From NCBI RefSeq assembly GCF_000169335.1, contig NZ_AAXW01000007.1, positions 1-64,000 on the forward strand: a DNA stretch of 64,000 nucleotides, written 5' to 3'. Within the stretch, counting starts at the first letter, position 1. Each line of letters opens with the position of its first letter. The notes under the pieces were generated by a model that was given only the letters and a program-made list of their open reading frames with translations, was not told the DNA's origin and did not search any database. This DNA comes from Crocosphaera chwakensis CCY0110 (GTDB taxonomy: Bacteria > Cyanobacteriota > Cyanobacteriia > Cyanobacteriales > Microcystaceae). Of the stretch, positions 16,191-26,606 are shown in pieces. A program made the translations under genes and the position numbers.

Positions 16191-19058
16191 TTAATTATCT
16201 TCTTTTATTGCTTCTACTGGGTATTGTTCTAAAACTTCTTTTAAATATTTTGCTGTGTAAGAAGTGGGATGTTTAGCTACCGTTTCAGGGGTTCCAACGG
16301 TAACAATATCCCCCCCTTTATCGCCTCCTTCGGGTCCTAAATCAATAATCCAATCTGAACAACGAATGACATCTAAATTGTGTTCTATAACTAAAATAGA
16401 GTTACTTTTATCTACTAATCTTTGTAAGACATTTAATAAGTGATGAACGTCATAAAACGATAATCCAGTGGTAGGTTCATCGATTAAATATAGGGTTTTT
16501 CCAGTTGCACGACGAGACAATTCTGAGGCTAGTTTAACCCGTTGTGCTTCTCCTCCTGATAAAGTAGGGGCAGGTTGTCCTAATTTAACATAACCTAAGC
16601 CAACATCGACTAGGGTTTGTAATCGATTGACTGCCCTTGGTATGTTTTCAAATACGCTTAATGCTTCTTCTACTGTCATGTCTAAAACATCAGCAATAGA
16701 ATGACCTTTATACTTAACTTGTAGGGTTTCTCGGTTGTATCTTGCACCCTTACAAACTTCACATTGAACATACACATCGGGTAAAAAATTCATCTCGATT
16801 ACATTAACCCCTTGTCCTCCACAATTCTCACATCTTCCTCCTTTAACATTAAAAGAAAAACGACCCGGTTTATAACCCCTAGCTTTAGCTTCTACTGTCT
16901 CAGAAAATAGCTGTCTAATACTATCAAAAATTCCTGTATAAGTTGCAGGATTAGATCGAGGTGTTCTTCCAATAGGGGATTGATCAATCACAATAACTTT
17001 ATCAATAGCATCGAGTCCCATTGCTTCATCCAGAGATTTAGGTAAGGGAATTTTTTTGGTTAAATGATGTTGTAAGGAAGGATATAATAATTCATTAACT
17101 AAGGTGGATTTTCCTGACCCTGAAACCCCGGTAATAGCCACTAATTTTCCTAAGGGGATTTCTACGTCGATATTTTTTAAATTATTAGCACAGCAATTTT
17201 TTAAGCATAGTTTATGGCCATTTCCCGCACGACGCTTTGCTGGTGTTTTAATTACTTTTTTTCCCGATAAATAATCAGCAGTCAAGGATTTTTTAGCTTT
17301 TAATAGGGCTTTTAAATCCCCTTGAGAAACAATTTTTCCTCCATGAATTCCTGCTAACGGACCAATATCAACGAGGTGATCAGCAGTTCTTATGGTTTCT
17401 TCGTCGTGTTCAACGACAATTAAAGTATTCCCTAAATCTCGTAACTTTTTTAAAGTATTTAATAAACGTCCGTTGTCTCGTTGATGTAAGCCGATACTAG
17501 GTTCATCTAATACATATAATACTCCTGTTAGCCCTGATCCAATTTGGGTAGCGAGACGAATTCTTTGAGCTTCACCTCCTGATAAAGTTGCTGTTCCTCG
17601 GTTTAAAGTTAAATAATCTAAACCCACATCAAGAAGAAATTGTAAGCGGTTTCTAACTTCTTTTAGAGCTAATTCTCCGATTAATTTTTGTCTGGAAGTT
17701 AATTCTAAATTATCAACTTTATGTAAACATTTATCAATAGAAACACTGGTTAACTCGTCAATGCTACATTCTCCTAAACGAACAGATAATGACTCTGATT
17801 TGAGGCGTTTTCCTTGGCAAACTTCACAAATTTGATCAACAATGTATTTCTCCATCTTTTGTTTAATAGTTTCTGAGCTAGTATCTTGATAATTTCGCTC
17901 TAAAATAGCTAAAATTCCTTTAAAATTTTTATAGTATCCTTTTCCTGTATCAAAGCGAGAATCTTGTTCAAACCAGATCGGTTCATCGCTTCCATAAAGT
18001 AATAAGTCTTGTTGTTCTTGGGTTAATTGATTCCAAGGAGTTTGGATTTCAAAGCCGTAACTTTGTCCAATACTATAAAGTAATGATAAATAATAAGAAT
18101 TATCTTTTTCTGACCAAGGAGCAACGGCTGCATATAAGGGAGCGTTGAGATCAGGAATGACTAACTCAGGAGAAAATTGCCGTAAACTTCCTAATCCATG
18201 ACAGTTTGGACAAGCACCATAGGGAGAATTAAAGGAGAATAAACGAGGTGACAATTCTTCTATGACCGCGCCATGTTCAGGACAAGCAAAGTTCTCGGAA
18301 AACATGATTTCTGAGTGTCTATTTTTTTCTTCTTCTCCGATAATATCTATTACAGCTAACCCTTCTGCATGGGTTAAACAAGTGCTAATTGAATCTGCTA
18401 ATCTTTCTTCTATTCCTTCTTTTTTAATGAGGCGATCCACAACAATTTCAATGTTATGAAAATGATTCTTTTTTAATTCAATATTATCCGAAAGTTCTCT
18501 AACCTCTCCATCAACTCGTACCCGTACAAATCCTTGGGATGCTAAACTAGACAAGAGTTGTTTATGGGTTCCTTTTTTTCCTCGGACTACAGGGGCTAAA
18601 ATTTGGAATTTTGTTTGATCTGAGAGTTCCATAACCCGATCGCACATTTGATCAATGGTTTGGGGTACAATTAAGCGATCGCAATGAGGGCAATGGGGTT
18701 CTCCCGCACGGCCAAATAATAATCTTAAATAATCATAAATTTCCGTTACCGTTCCTACCGTTGAACGAGGGTTATGGGATGTTGATTTTTGGTCGATAGA
18801 AATAGCCGGACTCAACCCTTCGATCGCATCTACGTCCGGTTTATCTAACTGTCCTAAAAACTGTCTTGCATAAGCACTCAGGGACTCTACATAACGTCGT
18901 TGTCCCTCAGCGAAAATGGTATCAAACGCTAAAGATGATTTTCCTGAACCGGACACCCCTGTAAAGACAATCAGGCGATCGCGCGGTAGTTCAAGATCGA
19001 TATTTTTTAGATTATGTTGTCTCGCACCCCGAATACGTATGCTGTTTGAGTCGGCCAT
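16191..19058 (-). CDS. uvrA: UvrABC excision nuclease subunit A
   Basis: A complete UvrA (about 955 aa) with two ABC-type ATPase modules. Walker A motifs are GVSGSGKSSLAFDT and GVSGSGKSTLVNEL, and two signature regions (TLSGGEAQRIRLA, TLSGGEAQRVKLA) are present. Zinc-binding Cys clusters (CPHCD; CENCGGQGV with CEVCKGARY) are visible. It recognises bulky DNA damage and loads UvrB. The frame can extend to a GTG at 19076. The ATG at 19058 (MADSNSIRIRGARQHNLKNI) matches the family start. A TTG at 19067 lies about 9 bases after an AAGGAG and cannot be excluded. Confidence 0.96.
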   Translation of the reverse strand: MADSNSIRIRGARQHNLKNIDLELPRDRLIVFTGVSGSGKSSLAFDTIFAEGQRRYVESLSAYARQFLGQLDKPDVDAIEGLSPAISIDQKSTSHNPRSTVGTVTEIYDYLRLLFGRAGEPHCPHCDRLIVPQTIDQMCDRVMELSDQTKFQILAPVVRGKKGTHKQLLSSLASQGFVRVRVDGEVRELSDNIELKKNHFHNIEIVVDRLIKKEGIEERLADSISTCLTHAEGLAVIDIIGEEEKNRHSEIMFSENFACPEHGAVIEELSPRLFSFNSPYGACPNCHGLGSLRQFSPELVIPDLNAPLYAAVAPWSEKDNSYYLSLLYSIGQSYGFEIQTPWNQLTQEQQDLLLYGSDEPIWFEQDSRFDTGKGYYKNFKGILAILERNYQDTSSETIKQKMEKYIVDQICEVCQGKRLKSESLSVRLGECSIDELTSVSIDKCLHKVDNLELTSRQKLIGELALKEVRNRLQFLLDVGLDYLTLNRGTATLSGGEAQRIRLATQIGSGLTGVLYVLDEPSIGLHQRDNGRLLNTLKKLRDLGNTLIVVEHDEETIRTADHLVDIGPLAGIHGGKIVSQGDLKALLKAKKSLTADYLSGKKVIKTPAKRRAGNGHKLCLKNCCANNLKNIDVEIPLGKLVAITGVSGSGKSTLVNELLYPSLQHHLTKKIPLPKSLDEAMGLDAIDKVIVIDQSPIGRTPRSNPATYTGIFDSIRQLFSETVEAKARGYKPGRFSFNVKGGRCENCGGQGVNVIEMNFLPDVYVQCEVCKGARYNRETLQVKYKGHSIADVLDMTVEEALSVFENIPRAVNRLQTLVDVGLGYVKLGQPAPTLSGGEAQRVKLASELSRRATGKTLYLIDEPTTGLSFYDVHHLLNVLQRLVDKSNSILVIEHNLDVIRCSDWIIDLGPEGGDKGGDIVTVGTPETVAKHPTSYTAKYLKEVLEQYPVEAIKEDN

Positions 19059-19261
19059 ATTCCCCAAGCTTAACACTCCTTAACCTTATTTATCATAACG
19101 TTTATCATCAATTTTTTTGAACATTGCTTTAGCTGTTGTTTAAAACTATGAATTTTTAACTAGCTTTTCTCATCTAGACTCTTCTTCATTCTTAGTTCAT
19201 AGAAGGTATTTAACCAATGAATTAACTCCTCTTTTACAAGAAGAATATTCAACTTAAAAAG

Positions 19262-19340
19262 CTAGTGCTAATTACCATAAGCAAAGGTTATTCTCGTGAC
19301 CATAGACCAAATTTAAAACAATTTATTAGGTTCATTAAAG
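19262..19340 (+). pseudogene. IS1634-type transposase fragment
   Basis: The + strand reads ITISKGYSRDHRPNLKQFI, matching the GYSRDHRPDLKQ block that surrounds a catalytic Asp in IS1634/IS4-family transposases. Nothing recognisable of the transposase remains either side. It lies in the 400-base gap between uvrA and the methyltransferase gene, which otherwise shows only AT-rich sequence and one HIP1 site. Confidence 0.6.
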
Positions 19341-19463
19341 CGATCGCCTATTTTTAGGATTAGATAAGTTTAATTGCTTAGTTTAATCAACAAAATACTT
19401 TATATTACTCAATAGTGATATAGTTAAAAGTATCTTAAAACCATTAATCCTCATTTTCAAATT

Positions 19464-20414
19464 ATGGCCGATAAAGTGAAACCTGACTGGACAGGTGATG
19501 ATTTTCTCTCGCGCTTTGTCAATGTAATGATACAAACAAAGCCTATTTATCGCCTCATGACCCACCAAGCGAGACAAGTTATTATCAAAACAGCAGAAAA
19601 AAACGGTATTTCTTGGGAAGGAAACTGTCAAACCTTAGAAAAATCTCCGGCTAAAAGCTTACTCGGACAAATTACTAACCCTGATATCGTTTATCCTGAT
19701 TATTATCTGGTTCCTTTTCATGCTTACGAAGAAGGTAACTTATGCTGGAAAGCTGCTTTTGAAGCTATTCCTGCTACACAATCTTTAGGTCTTCGAGTCT
19801 GGAAAAATGAAGAGTTAACCTGGCAAGAAGCACAAAAACGACTTCGATCTAGTTTTCATGCTGTTTTAGAACCCTATAATCCACCTCAAGTTAAGAATAT
19901 CCTTGATATTGGTTGTTCTGTCGGCATTTCAACGAAAACATTACATCGTTACTATAAAAAACGGCAAAATGCATCTATAAACACCATAGGAATAGATTTA
20001 TCTCCCTATATGTTAGCTGTGGCTAAAGTCACTGATGAACAGCAAGAAATTAGTCAATGGATACACGGTTTAGCTGAAAAAACCAACTTTGCCGATAATT
20101 CTTTTGATGTCGTTACCATTCAGTTTGTTCTGCATGAATTACCCCGTCATGCTGCGATCGCTATTTTTAAAGAAGCGTTACGTATTTTACGTCCTGGAGG
20201 TGTTCTTGGTATTGTTGATAATAACCCTAGGTCAGAAGTCATTCAAAACTTACCACCAGTATTATTTACCTTGATGAAAAGTACCGAACCTCATAGTGAT
20301 GATTACTATACTTTTAATGTAGAAAATGCCTTAAAAGAGTTAGGTTTCAATTATCAAACGACGGTTCCGAGTGATCATCGTCATCGAACAATTGTTGCCA
20401 CAAAACCATTCTAA
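19464..20414 (+). CDS. Class I SAM-dependent methyltransferase
   Basis: A 316-residue protein with a helical N-terminal region of about 140 residues and a Rossmann methyltransferase domain. Motif I is ILDIGCSVGISTKTL, motif II is TIGIDLSPYM, then FDVVTIQFVLHELP (post-motif) and ALRILRPGGVLGIVDNNP. It resembles UbiE-like methyltransferases, but the N-terminal extension is specific to a cyanobacterial/plastid group whose substrate I do not know. It is divergent from uvrA and monocistronic. Confidence 0.85.
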   Translation: MADKVKPDWTGDDFLSRFVNVMIQTKPIYRLMTHQARQVIIKTAEKNGISWEGNCQTLEKSPAKSLLGQITNPDIVYPDYYLVPFHAYEEGNLCWKAAFEAIPATQSLGLRVWKNEELTWQEAQKRLRSSFHAVLEPYNPPQVKNILDIGCSVGISTKTLHRYYKKRQNASINTIGIDLSPYMLAVAKVTDEQQEISQWIHGLAEKTNFADNSFDVVTIQFVLHELPRHAAIAIFKEALRILRPGGVLGIVDNNPRSEVIQNLPPVLFTLMKSTEPHSDDYYTFNVENALKELGFNYQTTVPSDHRHRTIVATKPF

Positions 20415-20471
20415 TTAATTATTGTAGGGGTCAGCAGTGGTTGATCTCTACTGTTTCAAGTGAGAATAAAC

Positions 20472-21041
20472 TTAAAGATCAACTTTATGATAAATATCAT
20501 CAAACTGCAAAGATATATTTTCTAATTGTACTTTTATAGATTGATCTTCTTCGTAAAATTCCTGAAACAACCATGTTTTAGCGTCAGTTTTGGTGAATTT
20601 TTCCCCATAAATTTTAGTTTGACTAACTAAAATATATTCAGAAAACCCTTGAATCGTTCGATAAGCAGAAAACTTTCCTTCTTTATCATAGTTTTTGGTA
20701 GAAGGAGATAAAACTTCAATAATTAAACTAGGATTTAATATGGTATCCTTACGATTTTCATAATAGATAGGATCTCCTTCAATTACCATAATATCTGGAT
20801 AAGTAAAAATATTTTTTTCTGGTATCCACAAGCGAACATCTCCCATATACACCCGATAATCTCGCTTTTTAAACGCATAATTAAGTTCAGTTGTAATATT
20901 TACTGCAATTTGATTATGATTAACTGTTCCACCTGCCATTGGAATAATTTTTCCTTCGATATACTCACTTTTAAAGCTTGCTTTTTCTTCTTGTTTTAAG
21001 TAATCTTCGATTGATACATTTTTAGGGATAGTTGTTTGCAT
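20472..21041 (-). CDS. Uma2 family endonuclease-fold protein
   Basis: A 189-residue Uma2 protein. It shows the SIEDYLKQEEKASFKSEYIE opening, the MAGGTVNHNQI segment, YPDIMVIEGDP, and the core PSLIIEVLSPSTKNYDKEGK with acidic residues and lysine in nuclease-fold positions. It is a different subgroup from the copy next to rfbB. Its function is unestablished. It is convergent with the methyltransferase gene. Confidence 0.88.
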   Translation of the reverse strand: MQTTIPKNVSIEDYLKQEEKASFKSEYIEGKIIPMAGGTVNHNQIAVNITTELNYAFKKRDYRVYMGDVRLWIPEKNIFTYPDIMVIEGDPIYYENRKDTILNPSLIIEVLSPSTKNYDKEGKFSAYRTIQGFSEYILVSQTKIYGEKFTKTDAKTWLFQEFYEEDQSIKVQLENISLQFDDIYHKVDL

Positions 21042-21093
21042 AAGGCTAATCTGACTGAGGATGCAGTTATTTTATTTTACTTCATAAACAAAA

Positions 21094-21118
21094 GAGAGAC
21101 AGTAAGTTACTATCTCCC
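21094..21118 (-). terminator. Rho-independent terminator of the M50 protease gene
   Basis: On the minus strand GGGAGATAGTAA and TTACTGTCTC pair across a 1-base loop and are followed by TCTTTTGTTT. It sits about 30 bases after the stop of the RseP-like gene. Confidence 0.75.
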
Positions 21119-21146
21119 TTAATTGATTATCTTAATTCTTTTAAGA

Positions 21147-22232
21147 TTATAAACCGATTTGTTGAATTAAATCTTGAACAACCGTTAAATTAACTGTATC
21201 CCGAATAATGATAAAGATACCTAAACTGAGGAGTAATACTAAACCCGTTTGCATAATACCTTCTTGAAGTTTTAAAGGTAAGGGTTTACCAAATAACCCT
21301 TCGATTAATAAAAAGACTAATTGTCCCCCGTCTAAAGCAGGTAAAGGAAGGGTGTTAATAATCGCTAAATTAATGCTAATTAAAGCACCAAACTGAAACA
21401 AATTACCCAGATTATTTTGAGCAATACTTGCTCCATATTCAACAATTTTTACAGGGCCTGCCACTTGTTTGGCATTTTCTTGAAAATTACTGATTAATTG
21501 CCAAAATCCTTGCAAGGTTAACATGGTGACATTTTGATAAGCTTCCGCGCTATAACTGAAAGCTTCGAGGATATTTTGAGAGCGATTTAATTGTACATTG
21601 GGTAATAATGCTACTCCGATTTTTCCTTCTCCCTCTTCATTAGCTTCGGGAATGACGGTTAAATCGACAATGTTATCCTCTCTTTTCACTTTTAAATCGA
21701 GAGGTTGCTGAGCAGAATTTTTAACCTTTTCAATGAATACGGTTGTTGCATCGGGAAAGTCTCCCAAGGATTGATTATCCACTGAAATAATTACATCTCC
21801 CGATTCGATACCGGCTACCATGGCCGCCGAATTTTCATCAACTTGAGGAATACTTAACCCCGGTTGTAACTCTTGAATCCCAATGGTAGCGGTTTGTCCC
21901 ACCAAGAGAAAATAAGCAAAAATAAGATTGGCGATAACCCCTGCACTAATGACAATAGCACGATCAAAAACGGGACGATTCCGAAGTAAATCAGGGTCAT
22001 CAGGGGTAATATCGCTTTCGGGGTCATCATCAGGAAATCCCACAAATCCCCCTAAAGGAATGGCGCAAAGGGTGTATTCTGTTTCTTTTCCCTGATATCT
22101 AGCTAAAACGGGGCCAAAACCGATAGAAAAACGAGTTACATGGATTCCTTGTAACCTAGCTGCTGAAAAATGACCCAACTCATGTACAACAATTAATATG
22201 ATTAAAACTGCGATCGCGGCCAAGACTGACAT
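21147..22232 (-). CDS. rseP: RIP metalloprotease, RseP/site-2 protease family
   Basis: A 361-residue membrane protease. The first helix carries the zinc motif VHELGHFSAARLQGI. A PDZ domain follows in the middle (about 125-200; GIESGDVIISVDNQSLGDFP). The second catalytic element LPLPALDGGQLVFLLIE is near residue 300, with further helices after it. It cuts membrane-embedded substrates such as anti-sigma factors. Substrates here are unknown. Length and order match the M50B family. Confidence 0.92.
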   Translation of the reverse strand: MSVLAAIAVLIILIVVHELGHFSAARLQGIHVTRFSIGFGPVLARYQGKETEYTLCAIPLGGFVGFPDDDPESDITPDDPDLLRNRPVFDRAIVISAGVIANLIFAYFLLVGQTATIGIQELQPGLSIPQVDENSAAMVAGIESGDVIISVDNQSLGDFPDATTVFIEKVKNSAQQPLDLKVKREDNIVDLTVIPEANEEGEGKIGVALLPNVQLNRSQNILEAFSYSAEAYQNVTMLTLQGFWQLISNFQENAKQVAGPVKIVEYGASIAQNNLGNLFQFGALISINLAIINTLPLPALDGGQLVFLLIEGLFGKPLPLKLQEGIMQTGLVLLLSLGIFIIIRDTVNLTVVQDLIQQIGL

Positions 22233-22486
22233 AATAAACTAATGGATTATCAAATATTTAACATTTGTTTAGTTTTACATTTTTATGATCTTTTGACCAC
22301 TGTTAACGAAGTCAAACGTCATAAATCAGATATGAGAAGTTATTTTTTTCAAGAGAATTTGCTCTCTTCTGTAAAAACGTTCTAACTTAAAAGGTAAGGT
22401 TTTAGATAATATTATTTCCCTAGGAGGAAAGGTTATCTTATCTTTATTCTGAATTGTTAAAGTCTCTACTATCTTAGATTTTTGCC

Positions 22487-22523
22487 AAAAAAGCAGTGAA
22501 AATTCTAGGTAACCTTCACTGCT
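22487..22523 (-). terminator. Rho-independent terminator of cp12
   Basis: The minus strand has AGCAGTGAA and TTCACTGCT arms with a 14-base loop, followed by TTTTTTGG. It lies about 55 bases downstream of the cp12 stop. Confidence 0.8.
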
Positions 22524-22577
22524 GTAAGCTTTAGATAAATTTAAAGAACAATAAGCCAATTAAAATACTTATTTTCC

Positions 22578-22802
22578 CTAATCATCGTAAACTCGACATT
22601 CAACTGCATCGGGATTATCGTCACAATATTGCTCAAAGTTACTTTTTGGGGTTTGTTTTTGACGTTGGTGAGAAGCTTCTGCTTGAAGTTCCTCTACTGC
22701 ATCCCAAGCAGCTGCACAATTTCCAGAATCACTACCGTCAGTGCTACAGACGTTTTTTGCGTTTTCTCTTTCCTGTTGGATTTGGTCGTCAATGTTGCTC
22801 AT
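22578..22802 (-). CDS. cp12: Calvin cycle regulatory protein CP12
   Basis: A small (74 aa) acidic, largely disordered protein with all CP12 landmarks: the N-terminal cysteine pair (CSTDGSDSGNC), the AWDAVEELQAEASHQ core, and the C-terminal pair in QYCDDNPDAVECRVYDD. In the dark, oxidised CP12 ties GAPDH and phosphoribulokinase into an inactive complex. The frame extends seven codons upstream, but the Met of MSNIDDQ is preceded by AAGAGATTAG and matches the family start. It ends at its own terminator. The ~300-base gap upstream should hold its promoter; I see no clear box. Confidence 0.95.
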   Translation of the reverse strand: MSNIDDQIQQERENAKNVCSTDGSDSGNCAAAWDAVEELQAEASHQRQKQTPKSNFEQYCDDNPDAVECRVYDD

Positions 22803-23120
22803 AATTGCTAATCTCTTAAACACTCCTATTGATTATAGTTGTTGAATAACCCTATCGCATAGACGAATAGAGATTTTTTGTGTAATCTAGCATTTGATGT
22901 TGAGCTTAGTTGCAACTTCTGACATTTTTTCCTACTCAATTAATAAATAATAGGAACTTAGATCAGCAGTATTTTAACTTGGCTCTTAATACTATAGTAC
23001 AAGTTGAGAAAAGGAACAGACTAGGGAAATAACACCCTATCTGGTTAGGATATCCGTAAAACAATCAAAATTCTCTTTTTTTGCTGACTCCATACTCGTT
23101 GAAATAAGTAATAGAGTGAG

Positions 23121-23642
23121 TTACTGAATTTTGGCTTCTAAGGACTTAAGGTACTCTGTATTTACCCTAGATTCACGAGTTAAGGCTATTTTTCCAGTCC
23201 GTGCGACTTCCCGAATACCGAATTTGTTTAACATTTGCACAATGGCCACCATTTTTCCGGGGTCACCCACCACTTCTACGGTTACTGTATCATCAGAAAT
23301 ATCCACAATTCTAGCTCGGAAGACTTGAGCCACTTCTAACACCTCGGCCCTATTAGTAGCAGTGACACTGACTTTTACCAACATTAATTCTCTTTCGACG
23401 CAAGGGGTTTGGGTAATGTTGTTAACTTTAAGGACGTTGATCAATTTGTAGAGTTGTTTGGTTAACTGTTCAATTGTATTATCGTCTCCAGGAACTACCA
23501 TTGTAATACGAGAAATGCCAGATTGTTCAGCCGGACCCACGGCTAAACTCTCAATATTAAACCCACGACGAGCAAATAAACCAGCAATACGGGTTAAAAC
23601 GCCGGCTTCATCTTCAACTAGGACAGAAAGGGTATGTTTCAT
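23121..23642 (-). CDS. ilvN: Acetolactate synthase small (regulatory) subunit
   Basis: The ACT domain MKHTLSVLVEDEAGVLTRIA is at the N-terminus, followed by the ALS small-subunit C-terminal domain (VTVEVVGDPGKMVAIVQMLN). It is 173 residues from the chosen Met; an upstream ATG adds eight residues that are not family-like. It stimulates the catalytic subunit and confers valine feedback inhibition in branched-chain amino-acid synthesis. The large-subunit gene is not in the window, as is usual in cyanobacteria. Confidence 0.95.
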   Translation of the reverse strand: MKHTLSVLVEDEAGVLTRIAGLFARRGFNIESLAVGPAEQSGISRITMVVPGDDNTIEQLTKQLYKLINVLKVNNITQTPCVERELMLVKVSVTATNRAEVLEVAQVFRARIVDISDDTVTVEVVGDPGKMVAIVQMLNKFGIREVARTGKIALTRESRVNTEYLKSLEAKIQ

Positions 23643-23855
23643 AGTTTTTGAAGTGTTTAAAATCATTTCGAGGATGGTTTGGGTTTGGCCACAGAGAATA
23701 GGTTCATCAGCAATTTACCCTGTCTTAATCTTAGAATAATGCGATCGCGTTAGGGATCTGAAAATTTTATAGAAAATCTCTAGATTATCCGTAGTGTTAT
23801 TTTAGAGTAGATTGATGCTGCAATCAGCCGGTAAAAGGCAACAAACCCAGGTAAA

Positions 23856-26561
23856 ATGCTGTTTATTATCCCTTCTTTGCTTCGTTTTTTACTGTTATTA
23901 TTTCTTAGCTTGAGTTTAACTCTTTCTTGGTCTATTCTTCCTCTGAATAGAGTTATTGCTGCATACCCTCCATTAGTACCCGAACAACAAGGCAGAGAAT
24001 GGTATCAACAAGGAGATATCAATCAAGCGATCGCAACTTGGTTAAAAACTTTGCAAGATTATCAAGAACAAGAAGATATTCTTAGTCAAGGGAGAGTCTT
24101 AAGTTATCTCGCTTTAGCTTATAGTCAATTGGGACAATGGCAACAAGCAAACCATTTTATTAATAATAGTTTGGAGTTGTTACAATCTCAATCACAGGAT
24201 AATAAAGCCCTCCCTATTATAGCTGAAGCGTTAAATATTCAAGGAACATTATTTTTAGCTAAAGGTGATCCTTTGGCTGCTTTATCTAGTTGGGAAAAAG
24301 CCACAAAAAACTATGAAAAAATCAAAAATGATTCTGGTATTCTTCGCACAAATATTAATCAAGCTAGAGCATTACAAGCATTAGGATTATATACACAAGC
24401 TTGTCAAAAGCTAGCAGATCAGCTAATGGATAATCCTTTAAAATGTTATGAGTTAACCCTTGATAATATAACTGCTCCATTATCTGATAATTTAACACCT
24501 TTAGAACAAGCTGGATGGTTAAGTTTATCGCAAATTATACGGCAGCAGGGTAATTTAGATAGTTCTCAATTCATACTCGATAATATTTTTTCTCAAGTCG
24601 CTTCTTCTGATGTAAAGGCTTCTATTTTGTTTAATTTAGGACAAAATTTGGAATTACAAAATGACATTGAAGAAGCAAGAAAAAATTATCAGCAGTCTAT
24701 ACTAATATCTACTAATTTAGAAAGTAAAATAAAGAGTCAATTAGCTCAATTAAATTTATTAATTAGCCAACAATTATGGACAGAAGCACAACGATTATTA
24801 ATTGATATAAAGAACAATTTACCACAATTACCTTTAAATCAAACTAAAGTTGATAGTCAAATTTACTTAGCTAATCGTTTACTAAAATGGAGTAATTTAG
24901 CTAACTTCTCTGATTTATTGCCCTCCTGGAAAAATACTAAAATTTTATTAGAAAATGCTCAACAAGAAGCTGAAATAATTAACTATGAAAAAGGAATTAT
25001 TTATGCGATTGGTGATTTAGGAAAACTATATGAAAAACTTGCATTTACGCAAACTTGTCAACAGCAAAATACTATGGTCAGTGATTTATTTGATTGTTCT
25101 CAAATCTATCAATTTACTGATATTAATCAAATTAATTTAACCAGCGATGAATTAAATCGAACAGCAAAACAATTAACAGAACAAGCCTTAATAAAATCTC
25201 AAGCCAAACAACTTAATAATATAACTTATATATTACAATGGCAATTAGGAAGAATTTTATATAATTTAGAACTTAAACAAGAAGCCATTTCCGCTTATTT
25301 GGGAGCCGTCAATACTCTGAAAAGTTTAAGAGATGATTTAGCTAATAATAGAGAATATAAATTTTCTTTTCAAGAAAAAGTTGAACCTGTCTATAGAGAA
25401 TTACTGAGTTTATTATTACCAAAAAATAATCAAGAAATTGTTAGTCAAGAAACCTTAGAAGAAGCTCGTCAACAAATTGAAGCCTTACAAGCAGCCCAAC
25501 TCAACAACTTTTTCAATGACATTTGTGTTGAAAATGAACCAGTTGATATCGCTGAAATTGACCGGAGTGCTGCTATTATTTATCCTTTAATTTTAAGCGA
25601 TCGCTTGGCTGTTTTAGTCAGTTTACCGAATCAATCTTTGCAAGTTCATATCACTGACATTTCTCCAGAAGAATTAGAAAAACAAGTCAAACAATTTCGC
25701 TATAATATTGTTATCCGAAGTCAAAGAGCCTTTTTTGCAGATGGTAAAGTTTTATATGAATGGTTAGTTAATCCTTTTCTTAGTGAATTACACAAAAATA
25801 AGATTAAAACCTTAGTATTTGTACCTGATGGAATATTTAGAAATGCTCCCATGAGCGCTTTATATGATGGTAAACAATATCTGATCGAAAACTATCAAGT
25901 AGTCTTAAGTCCTGGACTCAGTTTATTATCGCCAAAACCTTTACAAAATCAAGGATTAAATACACTTTTTGGAGGACTAACCGAAACATTTGAACAAGAC
26001 GGATTAGTTCCTTTATTTTATGTCAAACAAGAATTAAGAGCAATTCAAAAACAAGTTCGTACGACAGATTTACTTAATGAAGAATTTACTTTAGATAATT
26101 TACAAAATATTTTAGAGAATCAATCATTTCCTATCGTTCATTTTGCTACTCATGGTCAATTTAGTTCTGAATTTGAACAAACTTATATCGTTGCTTGGGA
26201 TAGTTATATTAATGTATTAGAATTAGAAAAGTTACTCACAGAAAATGATCCCAGAGACAACAAACCCATAGAATTATTAATCTTAAGTGCTTGTGAAACA
26301 GCATCAGGAGATAGTCGCGCTGCATTAGGATTAGCCGGGTTTGCTGTACGCGCTGGTGCCAGAAGTACCCTAGCAACATTATGGTCAGTTAATGACCAAG
26401 CTACTGCAGTTATTATGCAGCAATTTTATAAGCAATTATCCACTAATAAATTATCAAAAGCAGAGGCTTTAAGACAAGCACAATTATCGATGTTAAAGAA
26501 TCGTTGGTATAAACATCCTTTTTATTGGTCTGCTTATACCTTAGTTGGAAATTGGCTATAA
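23856..26561 (+). CDS. TPR-CHAT domain protein, exported
   Basis: A 901-residue protein: a hydrophobic signal-type N-terminus (residues 5-35), a long region of tetratricopeptide-like helices (to about 550), and a C-terminal CHAT domain of the caspase/separase clan. The dyad is visible as His in VHFATHGQF and Cys in LILSACETASGDS. The family includes peptidases; targets for cyanobacterial exported TPR-CHAT proteins are not known. It is divergent from ilvN, with a HIP1 site in the shared gap. No adjacent effector suggests a gasdermin- or Craspase-type defence role. Confidence 0.9.
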   Translation: MLFIIPSLLRFLLLLFLSLSLTLSWSILPLNRVIAAYPPLVPEQQGREWYQQGDINQAIATWLKTLQDYQEQEDILSQGRVLSYLALAYSQLGQWQQANHFINNSLELLQSQSQDNKALPIIAEALNIQGTLFLAKGDPLAALSSWEKATKNYEKIKNDSGILRTNINQARALQALGLYTQACQKLADQLMDNPLKCYELTLDNITAPLSDNLTPLEQAGWLSLSQIIRQQGNLDSSQFILDNIFSQVASSDVKASILFNLGQNLELQNDIEEARKNYQQSILISTNLESKIKSQLAQLNLLISQQLWTEAQRLLIDIKNNLPQLPLNQTKVDSQIYLANRLLKWSNLANFSDLLPSWKNTKILLENAQQEAEIINYEKGIIYAIGDLGKLYEKLAFTQTCQQQNTMVSDLFDCSQIYQFTDINQINLTSDELNRTAKQLTEQALIKSQAKQLNNITYILQWQLGRILYNLELKQEAISAYLGAVNTLKSLRDDLANNREYKFSFQEKVEPVYRELLSLLLPKNNQEIVSQETLEEARQQIEALQAAQLNNFFNDICVENEPVDIAEIDRSAAIIYPLILSDRLAVLVSLPNQSLQVHITDISPEELEKQVKQFRYNIVIRSQRAFFADGKVLYEWLVNPFLSELHKNKIKTLVFVPDGIFRNAPMSALYDGKQYLIENYQVVLSPGLSLLSPKPLQNQGLNTLFGGLTETFEQDGLVPLFYVKQELRAIQKQVRTTDLLNEEFTLDNLQNILENQSFPIVHFATHGQFSSEFEQTYIVAWDSYINVLELEKLLTENDPRDNKPIELLILSACETASGDSRAALGLAGFAVRAGARSTLATLWSVNDQATAVIMQQFYKQLSTNKLSKAEALRQAQLSMLKNRWYKHPFYWSAYTLVGNWL

Positions 26562-26606
26562 ATAATCAATAGTTAATTAATTTTTATTTAATTGATTACT
26601 CATGAG

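Noticed and set aside
22326..22559. 77-codon minus-strand frame after cp12
   Set aside because: It overlaps the clear cp12 terminator hairpin and resembles no family.
23856..26561. CHAT protein as a defence effector
   Set aside because: It has a signal peptide and no adjacent defence partner; exported TPR-CHAT proteins are ordinary in cyanobacteria.
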